Positions 7,781 to 15,683 of a stretch of 27,846 nucleotides of DNA are shown here, one piece after another (the first letter of the stretch is position 1; each line of letters begins with the position of its first letter). This DNA is from SAR202 cluster bacterium (GTDB taxonomy: Bacteria; Chloroflexota; Dehalococcoidia; Lucifugimonadales; JASMAO01), in the NCBI GenBank assembly GCA_030754315.1, contig JASMAO010000126.1, forward strand, positions 1 to 27,846. The letters run 5' to 3'. The notes under the pieces were generated by a model. It did not search any database and was not told the origin of the DNA. It saw nothing but the letters and a program-made list of their open reading frames with translations. The translations under genes were made by a program, and so were the position numbers.

Positions 7781-8809
7781 ATGTCAGATAAACTCCCCTT
7801 ATTACCAACCACAGTTATCGGTAGTCACGCGATACCGAGTTGGTTTTGGACAGTGACAGAAGAGATCAGCAAAGGCAACTACGGAAGCACCGATATTGGA
7901 GAAGCTTTCGACGATGCTGTCGATTTAGCTATGCTGGATCAGCAAAGAGCTGGTATTGATGTAATTACCGATGGGGAGATGAGACGTTGGTATTTCGTTC
8001 AGAGTTTCTATGAGCGTATGACGGGTATTGTTGAAGAACCGCCTCTGAGGAAGATTGGTCTCTATGCTTATGACAGCCCGCCTCGGTATAGTGCAGTTGA
8101 AAAAGTGACAGTCCCCGAAGGGTTAGGTATTGTAGAAGAATTCAAGTATGCTAAGGTTCATAGTGATAGGCCCCTGAAAGCTACTTGCCCTGGGCCTTTG
8201 ACTCTCACGATGCACATACGACCCGGACAGAGCTACAGAGATCGTCACGAGTTAGCCTGGGAGTTTGCTGCTGTAATCAACGCTGAGCTTAAAGCCCTAG
8301 TAAGGGAAGGAGCGGATTTCATACAGATAGATGAGCCCTCCTTCGCCATAATTCCTGGTGAGTTTAAGAGTTGGATTGAGATGTACAATGCCGCAGTAGA
8401 TGGCGTGAACGCTAAACTCGCTTTGCATATTTGCTTCGGTAACCTGTCCAGTCGGCCAAGAGGGAGACGAACCTACAAGTGGATGTTTCCAGAGGTGCTG
8501 GAGGCGAAGGCAGACCAACTTGTCTTCGAATATTCCAACCGTGAGATGTCTGAAATAGATCTGTGGCCTCAATTTGGAATTGAAAGTGAATTGGGTGCAG
8601 GTGTAATTGATGTGAAATCTTTCCATGTGGAAACACCCGAAGACGTCGCGGGCCGTATTGAGTCTATCTTGGAGTATGTTCCAGCGGAGAAGCTTTTTGT
8701 GAATCCTGACTGTGGGTTTTTTCAGTTACCACGATGGATTACTCAACTCAAGCTAGATGCCATGGTTAGTGGCACAAAGTTGGTTAGGGGAAGGCTCGGA
8801 TTGAATTAA
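7781..8809 (+). CDS. Core MetE-like (cobalamin-independent methionine synthase C-terminal domain) protein
   Basis: A 342-residue protein matching the C-terminal catalytic barrel of MetE and lacking the N-terminal folate-binding domain. The zinc ligands are visible: H216 and C218 in LHICFGN, E250 in VFEYSNRE and C311 in NPDCGFF. IQIDEPSFAI (near residue 182) is the substrate-binding IDEP-type motif. About ten extra residues (SSRPRGRRTY) sit between the HxC motif and the zinc glutamate compared with MetE. Free-standing core-MetE proteins are known to move methyl groups from donors such as methylcobalamin to homocysteine or other thiols; the substrate here is unknown. AGGAAGG precedes the ATG. 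It is divergent from the TAT mini-protein and stands alone as a transcription unit. Confidence 0.85.
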   Translation: MSDKLPLLPTTVIGSHAIPSWFWTVTEEISKGNYGSTDIGEAFDDAVDLAMLDQQRAGIDVITDGEMRRWYFVQSFYERMTGIVEEPPLRKIGLYAYDSPPRYSAVEKVTVPEGLGIVEEFKYAKVHSDRPLKATCPGPLTLTMHIRPGQSYRDRHELAWEFAAVINAELKALVREGADFIQIDEPSFAIIPGEFKSWIEMYNAAVDGVNAKLALHICFGNLSSRPRGRRTYKWMFPEVLEAKADQLVFEYSNREMSEIDLWPQFGIESELGAGVIDVKSFHVETPEDVAGRIESILEYVPAEKLFVNPDCGFFQLPRWITQLKLDAMVSGTKLVRGRLGLN

Positions 8810-8811
8810 TC

Positions 8812-8868
8812 AACACAACTCATTGTATAGGTGTGTTTTATTGCTCTGGGCCAGCCGGTCTGTGCCCA
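8812..8868. terminator. Two hairpins in the convergent gap between the MetE-like gene and ilvD
   Basis: AACACA (8812-8817) and TGTGTT (8832-8837) form a 6-bp stem followed by TTATT, a weak terminator for the plus-strand gene. A stronger GC-rich hairpin follows: TGGGCCAG (8847-8854) pairs with CTGTGCCCA (8860-8868) with one bulged T and a 5-base loop. Neither flank of the second has a T tract, so it may be transcription-related structure for either strand rather than a classical terminator. Confidence 0.35.
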
Positions 8869-8960
8869 CACGGGATTTGAAAGAGAGAAATATTTAAGAC
8901 AGCCCTGCTTTCAGTTCCAGAGAGACCAAACTCGATCTTGGTAAACAGGTTCCTTGCGGT

Positions 8961-10646
8961 CTAAGTAGTTACAGCTCCCTTTGATGCCGATCCTACTAAT
9001 TTAGCGTACTTGGCCATAACGCCTGTTTCATAGTTGGGAAGAGGCGATTGCCATTCTTGAAGCCTGGATTTCAAATCGCCAGCCGAAATATTGACGCTGA
9101 GTTCACGGGCCGCGACGTTCATTGTGATAATGTCACCTTCTTTTACTAGTCCAATTGGACCGCCGACCGCTGCCTCTGGGGCAATATGTCCGATGGATGC
9201 TCCCCGTGTCGCTCCTGAAAAGCGACCGTCCGTTAGGAGCAAAACATTTTCGCCGAGGCCTGAACCGGCCAGCGCGCCTGTGACGGCAAGCATCTCTTGC
9301 ATACCCGGGCCTCCCTTAGGGCCTTCATATCGGATCACGAGTACGTCGCCTTCATTGATCTCGCCTCTCGTAACCGCTGTGAAGGCTGCCCGCTCTCCAT
9401 CGTAGACGCGTGCGGGGCCTCGGTGAGCTAAGTGTTTAGTGCCGGCGACCTTTAGTACTGCTCCTTCTGGTGCTAGGTTGCCCTTCAAGATCACTAATCC
9501 TCCGGTAGAGCTACGAGGTGAGGATGCAGGAAAGATCACACGGTTATCTGGCGTTTCGTGGAACTGTGATAGGTTCTCCGACAGCGTCTTACCTGTAATT
9601 GTCAAAGCGTCGCCGTGTAAGAGCCCAGCATTTAACAGTTCGTTCATTATCACCGGTATGCCGCCAACTCTGTCGACATCTGACATTACGAATCGTCCTC
9701 CTGGCCGTAGGTTTGTCAGATACGGTGTCCGACGACTGAGTCGATCAAAATCATCAATCTCGAGAGGTACTTTCGCTTCATTTGCGATAGCCAGCAAATG
9801 AAGCACTGCGTTTGTGGAACCACCCATTGACAAGACGACGGTGATTGCGTTCTCGAAGGCCTCCTTTGTCATAATGTCGCGGGGTTTGATGTCCCGCTCG
9901 AGAAGTGTTGACATGATTTTCCCAGCGTTACGGGCTATCTTCTCCATTCCTGAGTCCACCGCAGGTACGGATGCTGCCCCGGGGACTGACATACCCAATG
10001 CCTCGATGGCTGATGCCATGGTGTTTGCGGTGAACATGCCGGAGCAGGCCCCTTCGCCGGGGCAGGCGACTCTCTCCAATTCCATCAAATCATCAAGAGA
10101 CATCTTGCCCTCAGAATATGCGCCTACGGCTTCAAAAACATCTTGTATATTAACGTCTTCGCCTTGGAATCGACCTGGAAGGATCGCACCTCCATAAACA
10201 AATAGTGAAGGTATGTTGAGCCTTGCCATGGACATCAGTGCGCCCGGCATGTTTTTGTCGCAGGCTGCTACTACTATGAGTCCGTCCATACCCTCTGCGA
10301 AGCAAATCGTTTCTATTGAATCAGCAATCACTTCTCTGCTGACCAGAGATGCTTTCATCCCTTCTGTTCCCATTGAGATGCCATCACTAACTGTGATTGT
10401 ACCGAACATAAATGGGACGCCATTGGATGCCCATACTCCCTCTTTGACATCCTTGGCGAGCCTGTTGAGATGAACGTTGCAAGGAGTCACGTCACTAGCA
10501 AGGTTTCCCAGGGCAATAAATGGCTTGTCCATGTCCTCGTCTTTGAGACCAACCGCTCGTAGCATGGCACGTGCAGGTGCTCTCGACGGCCCTTCGCTGA
10601 CGACACGACTCTTTTTCTTGAGGTCTAGTGGCACTTCTGTAGTCAT
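8961..10646 (-). CDS. ilvD: Dihydroxy-acid dehydratase
   Basis: This enzyme dehydrates 2,3-dihydroxy-isovalerate and -methylvalerate to 2-keto acids in valine, leucine and isoleucine synthesis. The 561-residue protein is full length for the family. Cluster cysteines are at C56 (VTPCNVHL), C129 (AACDKNMPG) and C201 (GEGACSGMFTANTM); TVSDGISMGTEGM and GRFSGATRGASIGH are also classic. The start is chosen at ATG 10646 because AAGGAG lies six bases upstream; an in-frame ATG at 10673 lacks this. Related members of the IlvD/Edd family dehydrate sugar acids, but the overall match is to canonical IlvD. No other branched-chain synthesis gene is nearby. It is divergent from an HpcH-family gene. Confidence 0.95.
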   Translation of the reverse strand: MTTEVPLDLKKKSRVVSEGPSRAPARAMLRAVGLKDEDMDKPFIALGNLASDVTPCNVHLNRLAKDVKEGVWASNGVPFMFGTITVSDGISMGTEGMKASLVSREVIADSIETICFAEGMDGLIVVAACDKNMPGALMSMARLNIPSLFVYGGAILPGRFQGEDVNIQDVFEAVGAYSEGKMSLDDLMELERVACPGEGACSGMFTANTMASAIEALGMSVPGAASVPAVDSGMEKIARNAGKIMSTLLERDIKPRDIMTKEAFENAITVVLSMGGSTNAVLHLLAIANEAKVPLEIDDFDRLSRRTPYLTNLRPGGRFVMSDVDRVGGIPVIMNELLNAGLLHGDALTITGKTLSENLSQFHETPDNRVIFPASSPRSSTGGLVILKGNLAPEGAVLKVAGTKHLAHRGPARVYDGERAAFTAVTRGEINEGDVLVIRYEGPKGGPGMQEMLAVTGALAGSGLGENVLLLTDGRFSGATRGASIGHIAPEAAVGGPIGLVKEGDIITMNVAARELSVNISAGDLKSRLQEWQSPLPNYETGVMAKYAKLVGSASKGAVTT

Positions 10647-10732
10647 ATCGATCTCCTTGATGGCTAGGAACAACGGGTCCCCGAACTTAGTTGATTTGTT
10701 TGTGGGACGGTAGTATCTTTTCCAAACTCAAA

Positions 10733-10741
10733 ATTATAGCA
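10733..10741 (-). promoter_or_regulatory. Extended -10 element for ilvD
   Basis: On the minus strand the sequence reads TGCTATAAT, a perfect extended -10. Transcription would begin near 10726, giving a leader of about 80 bases. The -35 region is poor. Confidence 0.42.
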
Positions 10742-10843
10742 GCCATCCCCATCTAAACGGAAGAAAAGGCTTGAAAGTGGTATGCTTAAAGACAGCTTAA
10801 CTTATCCATATCAAGCATTTCGTTTTATCAGCGATCTGTTAAA

Positions 10844-10872
10844 TTGTGCATAGACATCTGGGTCAATATAAG
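10844..10872 (+). promoter_or_regulatory. Promoter candidate for the HpcH/HpaI gene
   Basis: TTGTGC (10844-10849) and TATAAG (10867-10872) are separated by exactly 17 bases. The -10 matches 5 of 6 positions, the -35 only 3 of 6. Confidence 0.4.
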
Positions 10873-10954
10873 TCGGTATTGGAACTGTGTGATTAGGTTT
10901 CCATAGATTTCAATCTTGGTTGTGTGTAAACTGAACTTAGGAGGGAAATGCGAT

Positions 10955-11680
10955 ATGGGGATTCCAGTTAACAATATACTTGTCAAGATGCGTGAAGGAA
11001 GAAAAGCTCGAGGATGTGCTCTAACTTTCCCATCAAATAATCTCGTCGAGTTGGTTGGGCTGGCAGGACTGGATTTTCTCTACCTTGATGGCGAGCATGG
11101 AAGCTTTTCGCCCAATGAGATCGAGGACATGTGTAGGGTGGCCGAATTGTATGGACTTACTACGGTTGCACGGGTTCCGGATATCCAGACCTCGACCATA
11201 CTCATGTATCTTGATCGCGGTGTTATGGGTATCGAAGGACCGCATGTGACAACGCCTCAAGACGCCAAACAGCTTGTAGACGCTTGTTATTTTTCGCCTA
11301 CTGGTAGCCGCGGGATAAGTTCTTCTAGGGGTGCGAGATACGGTACCGCAGGACCAACAGTCGAATATACACATAAATTGAACAAGGAAATATTCGTATT
11401 CGCTCTTCTTGAGGACGTGAAGATACTCGATGATATAGATGGACTCCTTGCGGTAGAGGGTATTCACGCGTATCACGTAGGGACAGAAGATCTCGCAGGG
11501 ACAATGGGTCACCCTGGTAATCCGAATCACCGAGATGTTGTGTCAGCTGCTGAAAAGATTACGGACGCGATTCACGCGAGAGGAAAAAAGCTTTCCGAAG
11601 AACTTGTTGTCGTGGCTCGTGGGTCACACATATTTCTTGACGGTCTTCGTACATTCGCGAAAGATACGTCTAAAGGCTGA
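10955..11680 (+). CDS. HpcH/HpaI-family aldolase, shortened near the C-terminus
   Basis: A class II, metal-dependent aldolase of the 2-keto-3-deoxy-acid/4-hydroxy-2-oxo-acid family. The 241-residue protein keeps the catalytic set by comparison with E. coli HpaI: H48 (LDGEHGSF), R73 (ARVP), metal ligands E153 (ALLED) and D179 (GTEDL), and the SPTGSRG phosphate/carboxylate loop. The HpaI glutamine two before the metal glutamate is leucine here. After HARGKK (about 206-212) the sequence passes directly into SEELVVVARGSHIFLDG. Family members usually have about 15-20 more residues there (barrel strand 7 and its helix), so an internal segment seems to be missing. Start: ATG 10955 has AGGAGG about ten bases upstream; an upstream TTG (10916) is unlikely. 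Substrate is unknown. Confidence 0.82.
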   Translation: MGIPVNNILVKMREGRKARGCALTFPSNNLVELVGLAGLDFLYLDGEHGSFSPNEIEDMCRVAELYGLTTVARVPDIQTSTILMYLDRGVMGIEGPHVTTPQDAKQLVDACYFSPTGSRGISSSRGARYGTAGPTVEYTHKLNKEIFVFALLEDVKILDDIDGLLAVEGIHAYHVGTEDLAGTMGHPGNPNHRDVVSAAEKITDAIHARGKKLSEELVVVARGSHIFLDGLRTFAKDTSKG

Positions 11681-11699
11681 AGGGGCTTCTTAGTTTTTT
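11679..11699 (+). terminator. Short hairpin with T6 after the aldolase
   Basis: GAAG (11679-11682) and CTTC (11686-11689) form a small stem at the stop codon, followed by TTAG and six T residues (11694-11699). The T tract is good but the stem is only 4 bp, so efficiency is doubtful. Confidence 0.38.
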
Positions 11700-11757
11700 C
11701 TCCTTACCCTTAGCGGTGTAAGATGAATGTGTCAGTACTTTAGTATATATTAGGCAG

Positions 11758-12360
11758 TCAGAGTCCCTCACCGTATCGGTTTTTAGCCGTCTCATATTCC
11801 TCTGGCGTATTTAGATCTAAGCATACGATTGGGTCGTCAATGGGCACTTCTGCTATGTCATTGGGGTGGGTTCTAAAGAGGGCTCGTATTCCTTTATGTT
11901 CTTCTGTGATGGTTTCTAGTTCTGATCGCAGCAAAGCCGAGAACACCAACGGATGACCGCCACGCCCTTGATACCTGGGTGACGTTATTAGAGCCTGGTT
12001 TGCTTTATGGTAGCCCAATACCGTTGTTATGATTGAGGGCGGTCTCGGCTGGTCGACTCCCAAAAGCATTATTGTAGTTGTGCTGGATTCCACTTTCTCA
12101 AGGCCTGCCACGATCGAGGCGGATCTCCCTTGCCTGTAGTTCGAGTTCACAACATACTGAACACCCAACTTTTTGTAATTGGGTTCGATCCGGGCTGCTT
12201 CGTGTCCGAGTACAACGACCACATTAGCGACACCTCCTGATAAAAGGCTGGTGGTTTGGTAGTCGATTAGAGTGACGCCTTGCCATTGGAGAAGGGCCTT
12301 TGGTTGGCCCATGCGAGTCGATTCGCCTGCAGCGGTTATGATTGCAGTGACGCCGTCCAT
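11758..12360 (-). CDS. mocA: MobA-like nucleotidyltransferase, molybdenum cofactor cytidylyltransferase type
   Basis: A 200-residue Rossmann-like nucleotidyltransferase. The N-terminal nucleotide-binding signature is ITAAGESTRMGQPKALL (residues 7-23); LLGVDQPRP near residue 100 carries the metal-binding aspartate, and GRGGHPLVFS is the conserved substrate loop. MocA-type proteins add CMP to molybdopterin to make MCD for xanthine-dehydrogenase-family hydroxylases, working with XdhC. It begins three bases after the xdhC stop and has no ribosome-binding site of its own, implying translational coupling. I cannot exclude that it transfers GMP or acts on another cofactor, but the pairing with XdhC favours the MocA role. 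No molybdenum enzyme subunit gene is in this window. Confidence 0.82.
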   Translation of the reverse strand: MDGVTAIITAAGESTRMGQPKALLQWQGVTLIDYQTTSLLSGGVANVVVVLGHEAARIEPNYKKLGVQYVVNSNYRQGRSASIVAGLEKVESSTTTIMLLGVDQPRPPSIITTVLGYHKANQALITSPRYQGRGGHPLVFSALLRSELETITEEHKGIRALFRTHPNDIAEVPIDDPIVCLDLNTPEEYETAKNRYGEGL

Positions 12361-12363
12361 AGA

Positions 12364-13503
12364 CTATCGAACTGCGGCAGTTTTCTGCCCTTGGACTTTT
12401 TCAATAATCCGGGTGAGGCGCCAGTCTTCGAGTTTCATTGGCGCGCCTGTACCGCCAAGCCTGAACATAAGTATTTCAGCCATGATGCTTATCGCAATCT
12501 CCGCAGGAGTCCTAGCATTTATGTCTAGCCCAATTGGTGACCGGATCTCCCTCACACGGGGGATGGGAATTCCGTTGCTTACCAAGTCCTCGTATATGAG
12601 GATGGTTTTTCGCTTACTTCCAAGGAGACCTACATACCTTGCCGACGTCATCGCAGCAGCTTCCAAGGCCACGTTATCGTATCGGTGTCCGCGTGTAGCG
12701 ATGATTATGAAGCTATTGGCGTTTATAGGTAACTGTGATAGCGCATTTTCGGGAGTCTTTGCTACTATCATGTCTGCTTCTGGAAATCGCACTGCGTCAG
12801 CGAATTCTTCGCGATCGTCTGTGATGAAGATGCGAAATCCGAGGGATTTGGCCAAGGGTGCGATAGCCTTGGACACATGTCCCCCTCCACACAAAATCAT
12901 CTGAGGGGGTGTTGTGTAAGCCTCTACGAAGTACTCGGTGCCGTCTTTGGCTCTCACGTATTCACTATTACCATGTGCCATCAACTCCAGTGCTTTGTTG
13001 GTAGCCTCTTCGTCTATGCTATCTGATCCTAGAGTTCCATTCGTTGACCCATTTTCCCTAACGAAAAGTTTTTCGCCTGTTGTTCTATTTGCACCGTTTG
13101 GAGATTTGACGATACTTGCTAGGGCAACGGCACCGTTTCCTTCATAGGCATCCCTGATCTCCGTCGCGTACATTCGGTAGTCATCTGGGGAGTAAGCTGG
13201 ATCGATTAGGAAGTACATCGTACCTCCACACACTAGGCCATCCTCAGCCGCTAGTTCTTCATTGAGCTCGTATTCGCGTTCGAGGGCAGCGCCACCTTGT
13301 CTCATGAGTTGCTTGGCGGCAAACCAGATATCGCCCTCCACGCAACCACCTCCCAGCGTACCTACCCCCGACCCGTCTTTGCGTACCAATAGTTTGGCAC
13401 CGGGCTTTTGTGGCGTCGATCCCTTCGTTCGCACTACCGTTGCCACAACAAAAGGGTCACCTTTGCTGGATAGCTTGGCGGCTTCGTGAAAGACTTCTTG
13501 CAT
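12364..13503 (-). CDS. xdhC: XdhC/CoxI-family molybdenum cofactor maturation protein
   Basis: A 379-residue XdhC/CoxI protein. The N-terminal domain has VVRTKGSTPQKPGAKLLV and GTLGGGCVEGDIW (about residues 25-60), with VCGGTMYFLID further on. The C-terminal Rossmann domain starts at MILCGGGHVSKAIAPLAKSLGF (about 203) and includes TRGHRYDN and GLLGSKRK. XdhC proteins bind the molybdenum cofactor, promote its sulfuration and deliver it to hydroxylases of the xanthine/CO dehydrogenase family. The start ATG is preceded only by GGTGA, a weak ribosome-binding site. It is the first gene of a two-gene unit with the MobA-like gene; the target enzyme is not encoded within 10 kb on either side in this window. 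Confidence 0.9.
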   Translation of the reverse strand: MQEVFHEAAKLSSKGDPFVVATVVRTKGSTPQKPGAKLLVRKDGSGVGTLGGGCVEGDIWFAAKQLMRQGGAALEREYELNEELAAEDGLVCGGTMYFLIDPAYSPDDYRMYATEIRDAYEGNGAVALASIVKSPNGANRTTGEKLFVRENGSTNGTLGSDSIDEEATNKALELMAHGNSEYVRAKDGTEYFVEAYTTPPQMILCGGGHVSKAIAPLAKSLGFRIFITDDREEFADAVRFPEADMIVAKTPENALSQLPINANSFIIIATRGHRYDNVALEAAAMTSARYVGLLGSKRKTILIYEDLVSNGIPIPRVREIRSPIGLDINARTPAEIAISIMAEILMFRLGGTGAPMKLEDWRLTRIIEKVQGQKTAAVR

Positions 13504-13805
13504 GACTATTCACCGAGCGTATAAAGGACGGGTCTTTACTATAGCGTAACAATTCAACCAATGTTCTTCAACGTGATAGTTGTTTAAAGAAGAGGGTGCT
13601 CGATGAGAATTGAGCTATTTGTAAGGATAACGACGCGGATGCGACTGGGGCGTATGGGTTCCTCGCCGAATAGCTTTAGGCTGTTCTTACTAATGTCTCC
13701 GTATTGGCCGGAGAAGAAGATTCGCAGATGAGCGCGTTCAAGTAGGTAACCTAGGTGCAAGACGGCTACATTTGCATGCCATTCATTCGGTCAAGGTAAT
13801 AAGAC
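13504..13805. other. 302-base gap between the aldolase-like gene and xdhC
   Basis: No confident gene. There is a hairpin, TCTCCG (13696-13701) with CGGAGA (13709-13714), and a possible 42-codon plus-strand ORF listed separately. Both flanking genes are on the minus strand, so the region should hold the xdhC promoter; a TATAGT hexamer on the minus strand about 35 bases before the xdhC ATG is the only -10 candidate, without a good -35. Confidence 0.45.
13603..13731 (+). CDS. Possible 42-residue small ORF
   Basis: ATG 13603 opens 42 codons ending in TGA, with AGAGGG six bases upstream. The product is basic and hydrophobic (MRIELFVRITTRMRLG at the start, RLFLLM in the middle). It lies opposite in strand to both neighbours. 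Length is compatible with chance and the codon pattern gives no support, so this is a weak call. Confidence 0.18.
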   Translation: MRIELFVRITTRMRLGRMGSSPNSFRLFLLMSPYWPEKKIRR

Positions 13806-14600
13806 TTAATCGTTCAATATTTTTCGTATAGCTCCCACATTCTCGTTGAGCCATCTGTAAATCATGAAGTAGTCGTTGCCGACGCAAAAGTGTTTAACTC
13901 CAAAATCTAACATCTCTTGAACTTGGTCGATTCCTCCGACAGGTGCCTGTGGTTGGATACCCTTGCTGATAGCAGTCTTGTAGACGTGCATCATTACCTC
14001 ACTTGTTTGATCTGGAGCGGTTCGAGCATTGCCAGGCTTCCCAGCGCTCATCCAATAGTCGTTGCCACCGAAGACCACCATATCAACGCCATCCACTGAA
14101 AGAATTGATTCTAGATCGTCAACAGCGGTTTCTTTTTCTATCATGAGAGCAACCACACAGTCCTCCAAGGCCTGAACGTATTCGGGCGTGCCACTCTCAA
14201 GGCCATAGCCAGCAAACCGACGGTCGGCTGAACCGTGACTCCCACCAGACAATGGTGTGTCCGCCCGGACCGATGCCACACATTCTTCAACGTCTGCCAC
14301 ATCATATACGTCTGAAAAAAGGATGTTCTGGATTCCCGATCCGATAGCCCTTTGGGCAACAAATGACCGGTTTTCCCGGTCAACTTTGATCATCCCAGCC
14401 ATCCCATATAGTTCAAGAGCACGTCCAAAATTATCGAGTTCGCCCAGAGAGTAAGGTCCGTACTCAGCCAGAAACTGTACTACATCAATAACGCCAGTTC
14501 TACCGATGAGTTCGACCACATCTGGCGACGTACTTGCAACGTGAGTTCCAACACTAGGCGTGTCGGAATTGAGCAGTTCACGTAACTTATTGGCCCTCAT
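13806..14600 (-). CDS. Divergent HpcH/HpaI-family protein with altered catalytic residues
   Basis: A 264-residue (beta/alpha)8 barrel of the HpcH/HpaI aldolase/citrate lyase family, full length. The metal ligands are kept: E155 (ALMIEKET) and D181 (FGGNDYW). The active-site histidine of HpaI (EH45) is tyrosine here (AEYGPYS, Y47) and the substrate arginine R70 is lysine (MIKVDR, K72). It may therefore act on a different substrate, or catalyse something other than pyruvate aldol cleavage. AAGGAG lies seven bases before the ATG. It is the third gene of a minus-strand run with the SDR and PIG-L genes (113-base gap to the latter). It is distinct in sequence from the HpcH-type gene at 10955. Confidence 0.78.
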   Translation of the reverse strand: MRANKLRELLNSDTPSVGTHVASTSPDVVELIGRTGVIDVVQFLAEYGPYSLGELDNFGRALELYGMAGMIKVDRENRSFVAQRAIGSGIQNILFSDVYDVADVEECVASVRADTPLSGGSHGSADRRFAGYGLESGTPEYVQALEDCVVALMIEKETAVDDLESILSVDGVDMVVFGGNDYWMSAGKPGNARTAPDQTSEVMMHVYKTAISKGIQPQAPVGGIDQVQEMLDFGVKHFCVGNDYFMIYRWLNENVGAIRKILND

Positions 14601-14713
14601 TTAGTTTCTCCTTAATGTAATGTTGCAAAAACGGCATCACCGATCCGGACAGTACAAGTGCTCACGATCTGGCAACAGGATGTCATTCCTTTCGATGGTT
14701 TTCAACGACGAAA

Positions 14714-15550
14714 CTATGATCCAACCATACGGGCGTGGCGGGCGGATTCAGTTTCCTCAGTTTCCCGTAGTACCGATTCCGGCAAATTGATCTTTGAAAC
14801 GAGGAAGGGGTTTTCCTGTACAAATCCCTCAGCGTACTGTGTCCCAGAAAACCATCCAGCGTTGCCTAAAGACACTTCCATACGCTTTCGTGACCATTCA
14901 GGGGTGTGTCCTTGGGATAGATAGGTTGCTTCTGCCTTAACTCTTTTCTCGAAAAAGTCCGTTACGTCTACGATGAAGTCCCATTCGGTGCGATCAAAAT
15001 ACGCCCCAGGGAAAAACGTCGCCGCGATTTTGTGGGTAGGACGGACGTCTTCATATCGTGGTATTGATGCTAGAGTCCGCGCCTCGATTGAAGCGAACCC
15101 GGTTTCGCTGTGGTCGTCTCTTGCGCCAAGTTTGTGACCGCGGTCTCCGGTTAGGTATGGGCTTTGGGTGATCATGATGTGTGGACGGACCTCAAGGATA
15201 ATGTCTCTAAGTGCGTCGACAGCATCTGGATTCTTCTCCAGGGTAAACAACTTGTCAGTGTATGGGAGTATGCGCACGTCTGCGATACCAAATATTCCAC
15301 AGGCAGTTCGCAGTTCGGAAGCCTTCTGGTTTGAGTATTCTCGATTGATCCGATCTATTGTTTCCTGATTTCGATGCTCCTGGGGTTTCGCCATCTCTTC
15401 TGCTAGCTTTTGATTATGGGTTGAAGCGCCTCCTGTCATACTTACGACAGTAACTGCGTCTCCATCCGCTGTATGTATTCCTAGGGTTCCTGCATGATGA
15501 GTGAAATCGTGTGGATGGGCGTTTACGCTAAGTATTCGTAGGCCTGCCAA
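14714..15550 (-). CDS. PIG-L-family deacetylase-like protein
   Basis: A 278-residue LmbE/PIG-L-type metal hydrolase, a family that removes N-acyl groups from amino sugars (GlcNAc-PI, mycothiol or bacillithiol precursors, chitooligosaccharides). The N-terminal strand reads LRILSVNAHPHDFTHHAGT; VVSMTGG and PHIMITQSP follow, and ARDDHSET near residue 145 supplies a later histidine. The usual AHPDD motif is AHPHD, so the zinc ligands H12 and D15 remain but the catalytic-base aspartate is histidine (H14). The start is TTG 15550, because AGGAGG sits six bases upstream; the open frame continues to 15661 but that extension resembles no family member. It lies between the uronate-dehydrogenase-like SDR and the HpcH-like gene in one direction. 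Confidence 0.83.
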   Translation of the reverse strand: MAGLRILSVNAHPHDFTHHAGTLGIHTADGDAVTVVSMTGGASTHNQKLAEEMAKPQEHRNQETIDRINREYSNQKASELRTACGIFGIADVRILPYTDKLFTLEKNPDAVDALRDIILEVRPHIMITQSPYLTGDRGHKLGARDDHSETGFASIEARTLASIPRYEDVRPTHKIAATFFPGAYFDRTEWDFIVDVTDFFEKRVKAEATYLSQGHTPEWSRKRMEVSLGNAGWFSGTQYAEGFVQENPFLVSKINLPESVLRETEETESARHARMVGS

Positions 15551-15677
15551 CGTATTCCTCCTAGGTATCTTGGACGATCTTCTGTTTGAGGTTACCTCAC
15601 GGCTCCATGGTATCGGACCGATGGTCCAAAAACAACGCTTTCTTCCAAAGTCATTGGACACGATGAAAGAACAGCAA

Positions 15678-15683
15678 ATTATA
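15678..15683 (-). promoter_or_regulatory. -10 box upstream of the PIG-L gene
   Basis: A perfect TATAAT on the minus strand, about 130 bases before the TTG start at 15550. The expected -35 position is AT-rich and poor. It could allow the PIG-L and HpcH-like genes to be transcribed separately from the SDR, which is 262 bases upstream of the PIG-L start. Confidence 0.3.

Larger units (their letters stand above)
10647..10954. other. 308-base divergent intergenic region, ilvD / aldolase
   Basis: No gene is seen. It holds the promoter candidates listed separately for both flanking genes, and an imperfect palindromic stretch with ATGCTT (10782-10787) and AAGCAT (10813-10818) that could be a regulator site. 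No riboswitch or T-box structure is recognised. Confidence 0.5.

Noticed and set aside
9091..10713. Chain of open frames on the plus strand opposite ilvD
   Set aside because: They are antisense to a complete, motif-bearing ilvD and have Ser/Pro/Thr-rich compositions typical of shadow frames.
12272..12904. A 210-codon plus-strand frame opposite the xdhC-mocA junction
   Set aside because: It lies antisense to two confidently identified, coupled genes; no recognisable domain.
15551..15661. N-terminal extension of the PIG-L protein
   Set aside because: The extra 37 residues do not resemble the family and the TTG at 15550 has a strong ribosome-binding site.
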